NCBI GenBank assembly: GCA_947034895.1
Contig: OX344763.1
Span: 42,097,025 to 42,161,024 of the forward strand
Origin: Rhytidiadelphus loreus
Taxonomy: Eukaryota > Streptophyta > Bryopsida > Hypnales > Hylocomiaceae
Direction of reading: 5' to 3'
DNA: 64,000 bases
This document shows, piece by piece, positions 22,215 to 34,735 of the stretch (the stretch's first letter is position 1; the number at the start of each line of letters is the position of its first letter). The notes under the pieces were generated by a model. It worked only from the letters and a program-made list of their open reading frames with translations, had not been told where the DNA came from and made no database searches. Both the position numbers and the translations under genes were made by a program.

Positions 22215-22777
22215 CTCAGGGGGTGTAATTAGTTCTACCACAACAAATCACATGCAAATAAGCGGTTTTTAATATATTATTATTTCAATCTAAAATTTTG
22301 AACATTGTTTAATAATGACTATAGGTTTTCTATTGTCAAAATTTTGAACTCAAATAAAATATGAAATGATTTTTAAAAGAGGTTGAAAATGCACTAAAAT
22401 AGCATGTTTTTCAACTCAAATAATTATAGAAAACACATTTAAATGACCATTGAATCAATATTCAACTCAAAATGAGCTTTCAATATAGAGTTATTTTAAA
22501 CAATTTTTTGTTCATTTTTTAAACAATTTTTTCTTATATAATATAGGGGTGTGAATGATATTTTTTAGTTCTACAATGTATCTTTTTACTTCAAAAATTT
22601 GTAACTAATTATTATTAAAAAATAAAAATATCAATAACTCAAAATATAAACTTTCAAAATAGAAAAATCTATTTATATTTTTTTAATTTTGTTTTATTTA
22701 AAACTCAAAAAGTATATAGGGGTTCAAAGTTTTGTTCGCATGTAGTTTCTAATGAACACTCTAAGTGACCCCCCCCC
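22215..22777. mobile_element. Mutator-like MITE, about 560 bp, 9-bp target duplication
   Basis: The ends are GGGGGTGTAATTAGTTCTAC and, from the other side, GGGGGTCACTTAGAGTGTTC, with CACATGCAAA / TACATGCGAAC further in. Flanks are CTTCTGAAC on the left and GTTTTGAAC on the right. The duplicated blocks at about 41185 and 51385 carry the uninterrupted CTTCTGAA..TTGAA site, so this is a real insertion with an empty site for comparison. A second copy in opposite orientation lies at 54500-55058. Nine-base duplications are usual for Mutator-like elements. Confidence 0.8.
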
Positions 22778-24360
22778 GTTTTGAACTTGAATTTGAACAT
22801 TCCAAGTTCTAGAGGGAGAGGTATATCAATGTAGAAGAGCAAGTGAAAGGAAAACTTAGTTTCATACAAATCCTCCAATCTGGCAATGAGCGCTTCTAGC
22901 AATGGCTAGAGAGAACTTACTCCCCTTATTGCCCCTTTTCAAACCCCCTCAAAGCATCTCTTGGTCGTTCAGAACCAAGAGAGCCAATGGTATTCCATGT
23001 CCACTACCACACTAAATTCATTCTTCACCACTTACATCGTCTTTTACTAATGTGGAAAAATTGTTGTTCATTTTCTAAAGCATATTAGGTATGCTACACA
23101 GATTAGTCATGCGATTTTAGGTGTAGTTATCTTAGATTTCATGTTATTTTTTCTTGTGACCTTTAATAAGTAAGTGTATTTAATAACTAATAAATTCATC
23201 CCATCATTCTAGGATATTGCAATCCTTATGGATTCAAATTTTTAATCAATTCACATTGAAACTATAGGTTAGAAATATGGAAGTTGGAAGTTGATCATGA
23301 GTTCATGCAACTTTGAAAGTTGCATTCAAAACAAAGTGAAATACATCCCATTAGAGTAGTTACAACCTTCTAATAACGAGGCATTCAGCATGGTTTTTAA
23401 ATAAATAAATAAATTAATTAATTAATTTTTAAAAAATATATATATATATATATATATCATATGTGTGAACATTTCAATTTTCTTTACTTGAAATAAAATG
23501 TGATATTCTTTCTAAATGTACAAATACAAAAGTCAACTTGATTTTGGATTTAGATATTCATAGTTTCATAGAATCTTCTATATAGAAGAAACAAAATTCA
23601 AAGGGATGAAAAATACATGTCTTTCAAAATTTAGGGGATTAGCACAGACTTCCATCTACCAAAATCTACCAACTTGGCAAAAAGTACAAAATGTTCTCCA
23701 AAACTCTACATGGAAGTGTGCAATATTTACAAGGGAAAAATCTAACTATTTTACCAAGAAGATTATAGGGAGATATGCCAATGAAAAGTGTGTGGGGTAA
23801 GTTTCCAACTTCTGAAAAACTGCTGTTACATTGTACTCAACTTTCAAGTTGATTTTAGATTGACAGTAAGAGAAAGATACTCCTAAATTCTAAAATGCAA
23901 TTTCTCCCTAATCACAGGGAAGTGTAAAGATCATGTCCAAGACACCACTACTACAGACTCGTTGGCTTTACTTTTCTGTCTCCGGAGTGGTAAAACAGGG
24001 GATGCATTGGTGCATTGGATTCCCCTGGCAAATGCTAATTAGAATCAGTAAAAATTTCGTAACAACAACTACACACAAAGCGTTGCTTCGGGGCCTGTTT
24101 ACTCCAAACCTTAATTCCCAAGAACAAAACAAACAGTCAAAGAATTTATCATACAATCCATTCCTTCCCATCTCATAATCTCCGCTCTGTGATAAGTACG
24201 ACTTTCTTGACTTCTGGGTGGTCACCTATTGGGAACTAAATGGAATCCAGGGACCAAATCTGCAAAGGTCTCTTCATATATTTGAACAGGGTGCAGACTC
24301 AGCAGAAAGAGCTGCTTTGCCTCCAAGCGATTCCAAATACTTTCCTCAGAGCTTTGAAAC
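22778..24360. repeat. AT-rich tail of block 1
   Basis: From about 22790 to 23930 the sequence is matched by about 41200-42360 (for example GCAAGTGAAAGGAAAACTT and CATGTCTTTCAAAATTTAGG against its counterpart). It holds an ATTA/TA-rich run at 23400-23460. From 23930 to 24360 it is unique and may be the 3' trailer of the decarboxylase relic. No gene seen. Confidence 0.6.
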
Positions 24361-24364
24361 CTTA

Positions 24365-25785
24365 TCAAACAACCACCCTGGCAAATTCAAAGCAGTCATC
24401 CGCAGCGCCACTGACAACACCACCTGCCGCAACCACGGCGCTGATGCAATCCAAAGCTTCTTGCGTGATGATCTCTCCCGGAGTCAACACAGGAATACCA
24501 GGCGAGTAGGAGCATACCAGCTCCGCGCTTACACGACGCAATGCAGACCCAGACATCACCTTCTCCGACTTCGAATAGAATGCATCCCTCGGGCTCAACG
24601 CCATCAACGAATTCTCACAAACAAACTCAGCAACCTTCTCCATTGCATCAAATTCGCAACCAACGACAATGGCAGCTGTTCCGGGATTCGCGTACCGTGC
24701 AGAAAGAGCAGCAAACGAATGGATCAAACGCATGGCATCTCGGTGACTGCTCCCAGCGCTGATGGCGAAGGTGATGGAGCGCAACGAAGGAAGCTCGGCG
24801 ATGACGCCGTGTTCGGAACGAAGAATCTCGTCCGCTTCGAAACCTGTCAACACTAATTTCCATAATCCAACTGTAATGCGAAGAGGGTCGATTCCAGGCA
24901 GGTCTAAGACCGAAAGACCTGGTAGTTCCTGCAAGGCTTGGCGAACCATGAAAGCGAGAGAAACGGCGGCATCCAGATTTGGATCTGAGGATAGGAAGCG
25001 TCCTGTTTCAGAGTCGAATCGGCAATTGTGTTCCATGTGAGCTCAGGATGCATCGAGGGACGCCAGCAGAAGGTAGCTAGGGCTGGAGCTTTGCAACATC
25101 TGCAGGCATTGGGCGAGTCTACCTCGGTCCAGTCTCGACCCTTGCGTGTGCAGCATTGCAGATTGCGTGAGAGAGCTCAATACCTTGTGTGTAGACTGCA
25201 CTGCGACGTCCACACCTTGCTCCAGCGCTGTCTGTGGCAGCTTGTGGTGAAACCGGAAATGCGCGCCATGGGCCTCGTCGACCAGGAGCGGGACATTGTG
25301 AGAGTGGCAGACGTGTGAGAGTGGCTCTGGGCTTCCTGAATTACCCCCTCGGCTGCGTGGAGGTTGTCGAGCTCGGGAAGCTCAGGCAAATCGCTTGCAA
25401 ATGCTCGGTTTCCGATTAGGGCTGCCATGGTTGGTGGTGCGCCTGCTCCTCGTCTGTGTCCCGGAAAATGAAAAGCTGCGGCGTCCATTTCCGCGCATTC
25501 TCGCAGTGCGTTCAACAAGGGAGCATCATCTACTCTCTCCTCTAATTCTCTCACATTTCCATGGTTACTTGCGCCTGGCTTGCTTTCCAACACTTCTTCT
25601 TCCGGCATTGTGGATGCCAATGCCGATACACTAGGTCCCAAGATTCTCTGTCTCCCTCTTCTAATGTCTAGCGGAGTGACGTGAGCTCCAATTAAGCAAT
25701 GTTGCGCAGAGAAATTCGTTCTTCGCTTGTCGTGCACGCGAAACCCTAATCTACCAATTGCGCTGCTACACCTCTCGAGAAGCAT
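24365..25785 (-). pseudogene. Orn/Lys/Arg decarboxylase-like pseudogene, intronless
   Basis: PLP-dependent fold-type I decarboxylase family (lysine, ornithine or arginine to the amine plus CO2; the substrate cannot be told from sequence). Read from ATG 25785: an N-terminal extension that may be a plastid transit peptide, then APLLNALRECAE, FHFPGHRRGAG, DLPELPELDNLHAAEGVIQE. A frameshift and a loss of roughly 100 residues follow near 25310. The frame resumes with VPLLVDEAHGAHF and QSTHKVLSSLTQSAMLH, where the Lys at 25184-25186 would bind PLP. A TGA at 25043-25045 interrupts SLDAS/AHME, where the CGA-to-TGA change fits a conserved Arg. The C-terminal domain then runs to TGA 24365, ending near the usual end (GAADDCFEFARVV). 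No introns are seen across 1.4 kb, which suggests a retrocopy or an originally intronless gene. Confidence 0.85.
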
Positions 25786-26279
25786 GGTGCCTCCCCTGCA
25801 GAGCTGGAGATTACTTCAACATGAAGGTGGAGTGCGTCTAGTGAGTCCAATCTGAACTACAATCTGGAGCATCTGCAAGCCAACTACACGCTGATTCTTG
25901 TGAGTTACCACTGCGGAATCTCCAGTAAATACACAGGCACTCCATTCCTGTCCATTTCTGCTCTACAATCTTATCAATAAAACTGGCTTGCAAACACAGT
26001 CGGAAACTTGGACTGTCTGGCTGGCAATTTGGAGAGTTCATTCATAAAAGAAATCGAGAATAGTGGAATTTGGATGAAATCCGATTGAGCAAATGATATG
26101 AACGTCGCGTCCTCGGAGAACAACGTTCGGTTTCCTTCGACGGAGTTCATCTGGGTTTTTAGGGTTTAGGGCTTGCTGCCCAGAGCTGGGGAATCGACAT
26201 CTCTGTGATTTGTGATTAGGGTGCAGATTGCTGTGGCAATGCCTTCGCAAGTTGGCATGTATGTGATAAGTTAGCATTA

Positions 26280-27652
26280 GAGCATTTCCAATGCAGCACG
26301 GAAACATACAGGGGAACAGGGCCAATGGGGCTTGTAACGTCCGTCTGCCAAAAAGCGGTCCCCAATGCCACCGTTGTAGGTAACGGCATTTTCCAGGGCT
26401 CGTCACATAAGAGCCCCTGCTCGGCATTTTTGGCCGATTTGTTGAGCTCTTCACAGCACACTAGAAGCCCAGATTCTTTGACAATGGCGACACGTGCTAG
26501 TGTTTAATTAAAGCCAAGTTTGAACCCGTGAAAATATGCCAACTAAAATTGAAATTCTAATACGCATGATCTATACATTGTCATTGACAACAAAGGATTT
26601 ATCCATTGATTCTTTTAATCCCTTCTAAAACAAATGTGTTGCCAACTAGTCCAACATGTCTAATGTAAATGTAGCCTATTTATTTAGATTGTCAATTTTA
26701 TATTTTTATTATAACTATAAATTAGACACAATCTAATAGTATATGATTTTAAGAAATTTCAATTTCAATTTCATTTTTAACAAACTATTAATAATTGTAA
26801 TAATTTTGTTGCAAAAATTGAAAATAAATGAGTAAAAATAGAAAAAATAATATTTTAAAGAGGTACAAGTAGAAATGGAGATTAATACTCACCTAATGTT
26901 TTAGAAATTGGCTCCCATTGCTATAATTTCTTTCTTCTCATGAATCAACTAAGAAGTCATTATAATGCAATTACACACCTCTTCAATTCTTTATAAAATC
27001 AACATTCTCCAAATATTGTAAGAAGATGCATATTGAAATAATAGAATATTCTGCAAAATACTTATTATCCAATCACATCTTACCCAAATATCTGTATAGA
27101 AATTAATTGATCGAAAAGAAAGGTACAGACATGTAGATAACATACAACAATCTTTATAGATAGAGAAAGAAAAATATATATTGCAAATGAATTTTAAATA
27201 TTCTAAGTATTTCTTTTATACTAGCTCCACACAAAGTAATAATAGAAATGTGTTTTAATTATAAAAATATAAAATAAAATAGAAACAAAATAGAAATAAA
27301 ATAATAAAATAATAATAAAATAATAAAAATAAAAATTATTTATATTATTTAATCTAAAAAAAATTGTATTTTAAATTTTTGTTTTCAAATAAATAAAATA
27401 AAATAAAGTTGAGTCAAAGGATTTACTTTTTGTAATTTTAAATCATCCTTTAAATTATTTTTGTAAGTTTTTTTATTTTTGTATGTTCTTTTATTTAAAT
27501 TTTATTTTTGTAGTGGGACAACCCATTCTTGCATTGGGGGCGTGGTCCATGCTCTAGACCGGCAACGGGACCGGCCCACCCCCTCACTCTGCAACTGACC
27601 CAGCTTTGTTGATTTCCCGTGCTAAAATGTAGTACATGCATTGGCCATGCTC
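26280..27652. mobile_element. PIF/Harbinger-like non-autonomous element
   Basis: The left end GAGCATTTCCAATGCA matches the reverse complement of the right end, GAGCATGGCCAATGCA. TTA lies on both sides (26277-26279, 27653-27655). The ends hold GC-rich sequence and the middle (26520-27500) is very AT-rich without ORFs. A fresh terminus GAGCATCTTCAATGCA starts at 27656, directly after the right TTA, so a second element of the same kind adjoined it. Minus-strand ORFs at 26038-26461 are in the left end and look accidental. Confidence 0.75.
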
Positions 27653-27704
27653 TTAGAGCATCTTCAATGCAAACGGTAAGTGCATGGGCACTGTAACCAG
27701 ACTT

Positions 27705-28385
27705 GGAGGGACTAGAGCAAAAGTGTCAACCCAATGGGGAGCCTGCAAGAGGCTTAGCAATGTAAGATAGGAGGTTCATAAATCGCTCATTTAAGCCTAC
27801 CTACCTCATCAATGTCAGTAATAGATATTTCAAGGAGTATGTCACTCAACCCTAGATAGGAGATGCATTTAGAACCCGGTCGATTTAAGGACCTCCTACT
27901 TTAACTGTACTTAATTTGAGGGACGAGAGCAAATATATCAATCCAATGGGAAGCATACAAGAGGCTCAACAATGTAATAGTACTTTGAGGGACGAGAGCA
28001 AATATGTCAACCCAATGGGAAGCATGCAAGAGAATCAACAATGTAATTGCACTTTGAGGGACAAGAGCAAATATGTCAACCCAATGGGGAGTCCGCAAGC
28101 TAGAGGCTCAACAATGTAATTGTACTTTGAGGGATGAGAGCAAGAATTTCAATCCAATGGGGAGCATGCAAGGGGCTCAACAATGTAACTCGACTTCGAG
28201 GGACAAGAACAAATATGTCAACCCAATAGGAAGCATGCAAGAGGTTTAGCGATGTATCAGTACTTTGAGGGACGAGAGCAAAAATGTCGACGCAATGGGG
28301 ATCCTAAAAGAGGCTTAACAGTACTTTGAAGGACAAGTGCAAAAATGTCAACCCAATGGGGAGCCTACAAGATGCTTAGCAATTT
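27705..28385. repeat. Tandem repeat, about 69-bp unit, seven to eight copies
   Basis: GAGGGACGAGAGCAAATATG or a variant recurs at 27918, 27987, 28056, 28129, 28198, 28267 and 28328, with a diverged copy at 27707. Spacing is mostly 69 bp. Because 69 is 3 x 23, the plus strand reads as a 23-residue peptide repeat (SKYVNPMGS core) over 27916-28119. The unit after 28328 and its flank to about 28600 recur at about 42600-42860. Confidence 0.85.
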
Positions 28386-28389
28386 GAAG

Positions 28390-29725
28390 GCCTTTGCAAT
28401 TTCTTCCTCTCACACAACATTCTTTTTGTTTATATTGTGCCCTCAGAGTGAGCTAGCAAAACCTTTGACAATGTAATCATGCCATCAAAACCAATGAGGG
28501 AGCAAAAGGAACATCTTGAATTATTAATGAGTTTAGTAATGTCCAAAAAACAAGTCTCTTGTAATTAGAGGATAGAAAGTGTTAGGTGTTTTAGGGATCC
28601 AAGTACCATGACAAGGTTGAGGCGCATGAGTTGGAAGTGAAGAACGTAGAAATGTAGAATCAATATGGCACAAAATAGTGTTTTTTTCACAATTACCTTG
28701 GAGAATAAATGAGCCACCTTGTAGGACTCACCGCTGGACTTCTTGAGATTGCAAAGTTGTTCTCTTGTTCCCCAAAGTCACAAACGTATTCAAACTGATG
28801 AATGGCAATGTAACTTCTATTCAGAACATGCTACTTCTATGCAATTCATTATGTAAACTTCACATAACGTGAAAACACCCTAAAATGTCAAAATAAACAA
28901 TTCAACATATTTGGAAGCATCTTTTTCAGGATTTTTTTTTTGATATTAGTAATTGAAAATCATGAATTTAAAAAAAATAGAATTTTTGGATAAGTGTGTA
29001 ATTATAATGAATTTTCAAAGTGGAAGCTCCCTAGGTCTTGGAAATTGTCATATAGCTTGATTGTGAATTTCAAATATAGAGATTCAACAATCAAGCAATA
29101 TCAATTACGGGAATGATTCAATGGCACTTTGGGGACACTTTCAATAGAAGTCTACTTGTTAGTAATGGGTACAAAGACAATTTGGGGTGTTTCCACCTCA
29201 CTTTATGGCCTTGCAATTGCAATATATTGTCTAGAGAATCTTGGAGGCTATTTAAGAATTAAATGCCTAACACCATTTTTTCTTAGTCTATTTGTGAGAA
29301 ATACCTATCAAAATCTTTGAAATTCGTTTTTTTAAATAGGTAGCCTACCATTGATTGCATCAAAATGAAGACGAGACCATTTCTTGCAGTTGACTTTCCC
29401 TTCCAATTTTTGAATGATTTTGTACTTGGTTTAGCCATATTGCCATAGAAACTCCATTACTTGGATAGAGTTTAAATTTTTGCGAGGACCAGTTTTGTTG
29501 TTGAGCTGTCTTTTTTTGAATGAGAGTGTTGCAACTCCTATGACTAGAAAAAGAAACCTTGATTTTTTTGCTTTTCTCTACATGGATTAAAGCAATATTA
29601 ACTATTGCTACTCAACTTCTAGATAAGAATATAGTGGCAAACTAATGTAAGCCACATGTGCACGTATGATTCATGACAAGTGAGAAGTCACATACAATTT
29701 GTAGCATCTAGTGATGTTTGTGTAG
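28390..29725. other. AT-rich spacer
   Basis: Apart from the part shared with 42600-42860 (28330-28600), I see no gene, repeat or element. The ORF at 29129-29320 has no recognisable features. Confidence 0.5.
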
Positions 29726-30050
29726 ACATTAGGGGAGAAATGAGGCCTGTGAGAGACCTTCCGTCCATGGTTCCCTATGCTGCAAACCATGGCCGGATAG
29801 TCTGATTAATTAATTATTAAATAAAAATTTAAATAAAATAAAATAAAATAAAATATTTAATTTTAAAAAATATTTAAAAAGTATTTTTTTAATAAAAATA
29901 TTTTAAATTCTTTTTAAAAATTAATTCATCAATGCAGTCCGACCTGGCAGTCTCTGTGCTAGGTCAGACTGTTGGTTCTACGACGTTCCCACAGTCCGGG
30001 AATGTCAAAGAACTTGAGGTCTCCCAATGGCCTGAAAACTCTTCTAATGT
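29726..30050. mobile_element. Hairpin-ended transposon (element 2), 325 bp
   Basis: The left end ACATTAGGGGAG, then GAGGCC, then GAGAGACC matches the reverse complement of the right end: ACATTAGAAGAG, then AGGCC, then GGGAGACC. A CCATGG-type stem lies at 29762-29796; two more stems (around GTCCGACCTGG and ACGTTCCC) lie at 29937-30010. It has the same parts as element 1, in opposite orientation, with only about 130 bp of AT-rich sequence between. Confidence 0.8.
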
Positions 30051-31785
30051 TTTGGTTGCAACCAAGATGGCCATGATTATGATTTTTGTACTCAAAATGT
30101 ACTATTGGAGTATTGGGGTATACTCTTGAAAGAACAAGTTTACTTGCCTTCAATAAATGCCTCAAATTGCTTCATAACAAAAGCTAATACATATTCTCAT
30201 GCCCAAGATATTTACATTAGAATGTATCTAATGGTTACATCTTGGCTATAGATAGAAAGGTACCCATCCCCTCTACACAAGCTATCTTAAAGTAGCTACC
30301 TTAGAGGAACCTTGCAAGAGGAGACTCTAAATGTATGTTGGTCTTTTGAAAACTAGAAATGCTAGTATGTGACTTTGTGAGCGTGAGCCTATGAGCCTTT
30401 GAGCCTCCATTTTTTTTTCATTTAGGGTTTGTGAATCTATTGGCTATCTATAATTGTAAAATTAGATGTAAGGATCTACAATCCAAATGAACAACAAATG
30501 AATATGCGACAATGCAATTTTTTACCAAAAAATTGAACCAATATGTTTCCAAAAATTGGGATATAGTCAAAATAGATAGTGTGTGTGTAAGCAAACATAT
30601 GATGAAAGTAGGTGCAATGGTTTAGGATGTCTCACTATAAAGCACATAAATGTAAAATTGCAATACATCATAATACCGGTATAGGAGTGATGTTTATGAA
30701 GTCTAAAATAAAATGAGCAACAAAAGTGGACCAAAAAGATTGAACATAAATTTGGTGACAAGCAAAGGCTATAAACATTACAAGCATTAAATCATAAACA
30801 ATGCTTTTGAATGATTAAGTGATCAATGTAGTCTTCATCATGGATCTTCATATAAATTTAAATGATAAAAATGGTTTACCTATTTTAAATGAAAATTTAC
30901 TTTTACTAAACTCTTGTTGCATGAAGTGAATGATTTATAAAAATAAGTATAATTGCTCTTGATGACAAATGTCATGCGTAGTAGAGCAGAAAAATGTTAA
31001 TTCAAATTAACAACAAGAACAAAGGGAAGACCTAAAAATTAAAAACAAATAAAAAACGAACATGGCATAAGACTCTATTTAGAGCTTGAATAGTCAAAGT
31101 GAACCAATTTTTTTGTTTTGATTTCTTCTTGGCTTTAGCAAAAGCAAATAAGCTTTAGAAAACTTCATTTGCTTCTATATAACTACAAGTAACAAAGTTT
31201 GCAGCTAGATTCATAAGATCATTCTTTAATAAATAGCCTTACAATTGACAAAAAATTCATACTACGTAAAGGAGTATTGATTTTTTATTTTGCCTATGGT
31301 TAATACCTCAACTGCTCAACACAAGAAGAAGTATTCACTATTTCCTTCTTCGAAAAGCCATGTAATTGTAACTCTAGTTGATCTTGAGAAAGCAGTTGAA
31401 GTGTAGCATTTAACCTCTATGCTTGTAGATCCCTTTGAGTCAACATCTCTAATATGATGTTCAAATGTAATCAATTGCCATGCATAAAAAGAAATAACTA
31501 ATGTAGTCCAAAAATGAAATGTAAATCACATCTAATTCGAGCAACTCTATTTGTATTGGATGAGGTTGAAAATAGCTTGGCTATTAACGATTGACCAATA
31601 GTAACGAGAAACTTGTATTGGCCAAACTTTTTTAGAATCTAAAACAAATATAAAGGTTTAACACTTGATACATAGACCCTAAAAATGAATCTTTTCCAAT
31701 CTAAATCAAGATTAAAAATAGTTTTAGATTGTATATATGTATTGTACAATATGTAATTCAACCTAGTAGCTCTAAATGGATGTCT
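30051..31785. other. AT-rich spacer
   Basis: No gene, repeat or element that I can support. Open frames are shorter than 70 codons with no splice context. Confidence 0.5.
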
Positions 31786-32660
31786 ATAATTGGAAAGATC
31801 AAAGAAATTGTAGCGTTTGACCAAATCCTAGCATATAGAGCAAACAAATTTGAATCCAAAAAAACATAACCGTTAATGATTGTATATTAGGAAGACAAAA
31901 TAAATTGCAATATTTGATCAAATATTAGCATTGGTACAAGCAAACTAGAATCCCCAAAAGCATGGTTGTTAATGGTTATGCACTTGGAATGCAAAAAAAT
32001 AGCAAAATATGATCAAATTCCTTGCATATATTCAAAGCAAAATTGAATCCCAAAAAGCATGTCCGTTAACGGCTAGGCTTTAGGAAGGAAAGAAAATTTC
32101 AACATTTGACCAAATTTGAACGTATGGTGCAAACAAATCGAAATCCAAAAAAGTGTGGCCATTAATAGTTGTGCATTAGGAACACAAAAGAAACAACACT
32201 TGATCAAATTCCTTGCATATGATTGAAGCAAACTTAAATCCCCAAAAGTGTGGCTGTTAACAATTGGTGGCAAGGACGGTAAGAAAATTTTAGCATTTTA
32301 TTATTTCTTAGCATTTAATAAAAGGAAATTTAAGTCCTCAAAAGTGTAGCCATTAATGGCTAGGGTCTAGGAAGGCACAAAAAATTTAGCATTTGACTAA
32401 TTTTTAGTATACAATAGAAGGAAATTTAAGTCTCCAAAAGTGTAGTCGCTAACAGATGGGGTCTAGAAAGGTAAGAAGATTTTAGCATTTAACTAATTTC
32501 TAGTATACAATGAAGGAAAAGTTAAGTCCTCAAAAGTGTAGTTGTTAATGGCTAGGATTCTAAGGTAAGAAAATTTCAACATTTGACTAATTTCTAATAT
32601 ACAATAGAAGGAAATTTAAGTCTCCCAAATCATAGCCATTAACGGCTAGGGTGAAAGAAG
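31785..32660. repeat. Tandem repeat, about 96-bp unit, nine to ten copies
   Basis: A GTTAACGGCTAGG-like core recurs at about 31872, 31968, 32063, 32160, 32253, 32349, 32446, 32542 and 32637, so spacing is 93-97 bp. Units also share TTTGACCAAATT and CCAAAAGTGT. Divergence between units is high, so it is an old array. Confidence 0.85.
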
Positions 32661-32879
32661 GTCGAAACAACCATTGGAAAGGTAAAGAAAAAACTAATAT
32701 TTTACCCAAAGCCTTAAGTAGTATATCCTAAATCTATGAGTGTGCCTAGAAGGTTGGAGTGGCCAATGTAAAGACAAGATCTTTATACAATCAGGGTAAT
32801 AAGAGGTAAAACAACCCATGTGGGATATGTATATCAAGATCACTAGGAGCTCAACGGCTCATACCTAGTTAAGTCAAAA

Positions 32880-33272
32880 GCATGAATTTTGTTCAATGTA
32901 GGACTTTGGACCTCATTTTGGCATAGTAGAATAATTTTTTCTAAAAAATATTTGACTAAAAATGTTGAGAAATCAAGTTAAATTCCATCTACTAAAACCC
33001 GTTTGAGATTTCAAGCCTCCAATCAAAAGTTATGGACAAAATCCAAAGAGGTATTGGAAAGGACATTATTTTTCTTTCACATTTTCAAACACCCTTTTTG
33101 AATTTTGTCTATAAATTTTTCTTGGAGGCTCAAAATCACAAAGGATTTTTGTAGATGAAATTTATCTTCATTTACCAACTTTTTTTATTTTAAAGTTTTT
33201 TGAAAAAAGTTATTCTACTATGCCAAAATGAGGTATGAATTTTTACATTGAATAGAATTCCTGCATTTTCAT
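32880..33272. repeat. Inverted repeat related to 62.3-63.3 kb
   Basis: GACCTCATTTTGGCATAGTAGAATA near 32915 pairs with its complement near 33210, and CCAATCAAAAGTTATGGAC near 33020 with its complement near 33100. The centre is near 33075. The same motifs (ACCTCATTTGAGCATAGTAG, CAATCAAAAGTTATAGGC) form the arms of the larger inverted repeat at 62330-63280. Confidence 0.7.
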
Positions 33273-34735
33273 AAAGAGCGCTCAATCTCTCAATTTTGAA
33301 TTGTCCCATACTCTTTGAGGATTCATGATGAACAATGAATTTTATTATAAAAACGACCTCTCAACGCTCCTTCAATCACTAAATGGTAATGAAGTAGTTC
33401 CATCACTTCACCATCCAAAATTCTCTTCATGGTAGATGGTCTAATGATATTAGATTTAGTGAATTGTTATTGGATTTTTGGAAACCATCTTTACATTTAT
33501 TTGGTTGTTTGCTATCAGTATTAGCAAAAAAATCAATACTTTTTTTTAGCTCTTTCAAGCTAATTTGCTATTTGAGTATGGTATTTGTTGCTTATGGATG
33601 GATTTGGTAGTTGAGTCAATCTCATGCAACAAATGCAACCAAGCAGCGACCTTGAGAACTGCTTTGTCATATTTGATTATCTAAAGAGGGTGAAATCATG
33701 GACAAACTTTCACTTGTCACATCTATAATTCCACTTATTGCAAAGTTCTAACCATTGCCGTTTATGGTGTATAGATTGAGGACACGAAAGGTCAACTCAT
33801 TTTTGGCATTGTTTGAATAAGATTGTGGTAGAAAATGACAGGGTCAAATCCAATCTTCAAAAGATTAATGTGTGATAGTGTTCAAGCCAACTTTAATGCA
33901 ATTCACATGTGTATGGGTTAGAGGATCCATCTATTCCAATGGTAGACTATGAAAGGATTTACTTGTTCCATTGGGGAACAAACATGCACAACAAGCACAC
34001 AAAGAAGTTAATCGCCAAATAATTCAAGAATCAATATATCTAACTCAGATACAAAGATGTAACTTCAATGTTTGGAGTAGACAAGATGTATCTAGAAATT
34101 AGAGCTTGGTGGTACTCCATTGAAGCTACATTCAAACTAACAATTTATGAATTAGAAGATTGAGTTAAATTTTGGTACTTTTGATATTGTTAGTATGGTG
34201 GATTTATGGAAACAATATTACCTTTAACCTCATTTTTTTTCTATTTCTTACCCTAATTAAATCCTAAATTGTAGACCATTTGAATAATGACTTTATTAGT
34301 CATTTTTGTAGAAATTGACATTAGAAGATCTAGCAGACATCCCAACATGCATTTAACATAGTCATGTTCCATATTTGAAATGGCTTGCAATACATTGAAA
34401 TGACACATAGTAAGAATTTTACACAAATCAAAGAAACAATGTCTCACCATTCAAAATTAAAGTACATATAGGCAAAATGCAAGCTATTGATTGTCAAGCA
34501 TAAGAACCCACTACTACCTTCATTTATAAAGTATAGAAGTGTGAGTATAAAGATACTACAATTTAAACAAAGGATTTTTTATTTTGTATAGATCAAAAAA
34601 TACAATGTACCATGGGACCTAAACGTTCAGATGTTATTACCCAACTTGAGATCCCCAAGGTTTGGCATGTTTTTGTAAATATCAATCTTACTTGTACCAA
34701 AATCATTGATTTTCTAAAGATTTAGGTACACTTTT
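33273..34735. other. AT-rich spacer
   Basis: I see no gene or clear repeat here. Confidence 0.5.

Larger units (their letters stand above)
16490..22215 (+). repeat. Duplicated block 1 (spherulin-4-like copies A and B)
   Basis: This block matches about 34740-41200 over nearly its whole length, starting at GACCAAGTTGCTAGGAAGC (16499 and 34752). Part of it also matches about 47150-51600. It contains a Tourist-like MITE, a TATA-box promoter, copy A and the pseudogene copy B. The matches include introns and flanks, so duplication was at the DNA level. Confidence 0.85.

Noticed and set aside
24218..24856. 212-codon plus-strand ORF
   Set aside because: It is antisense to the decarboxylase relic, whose minus-strand frame carries the recognisable domain.
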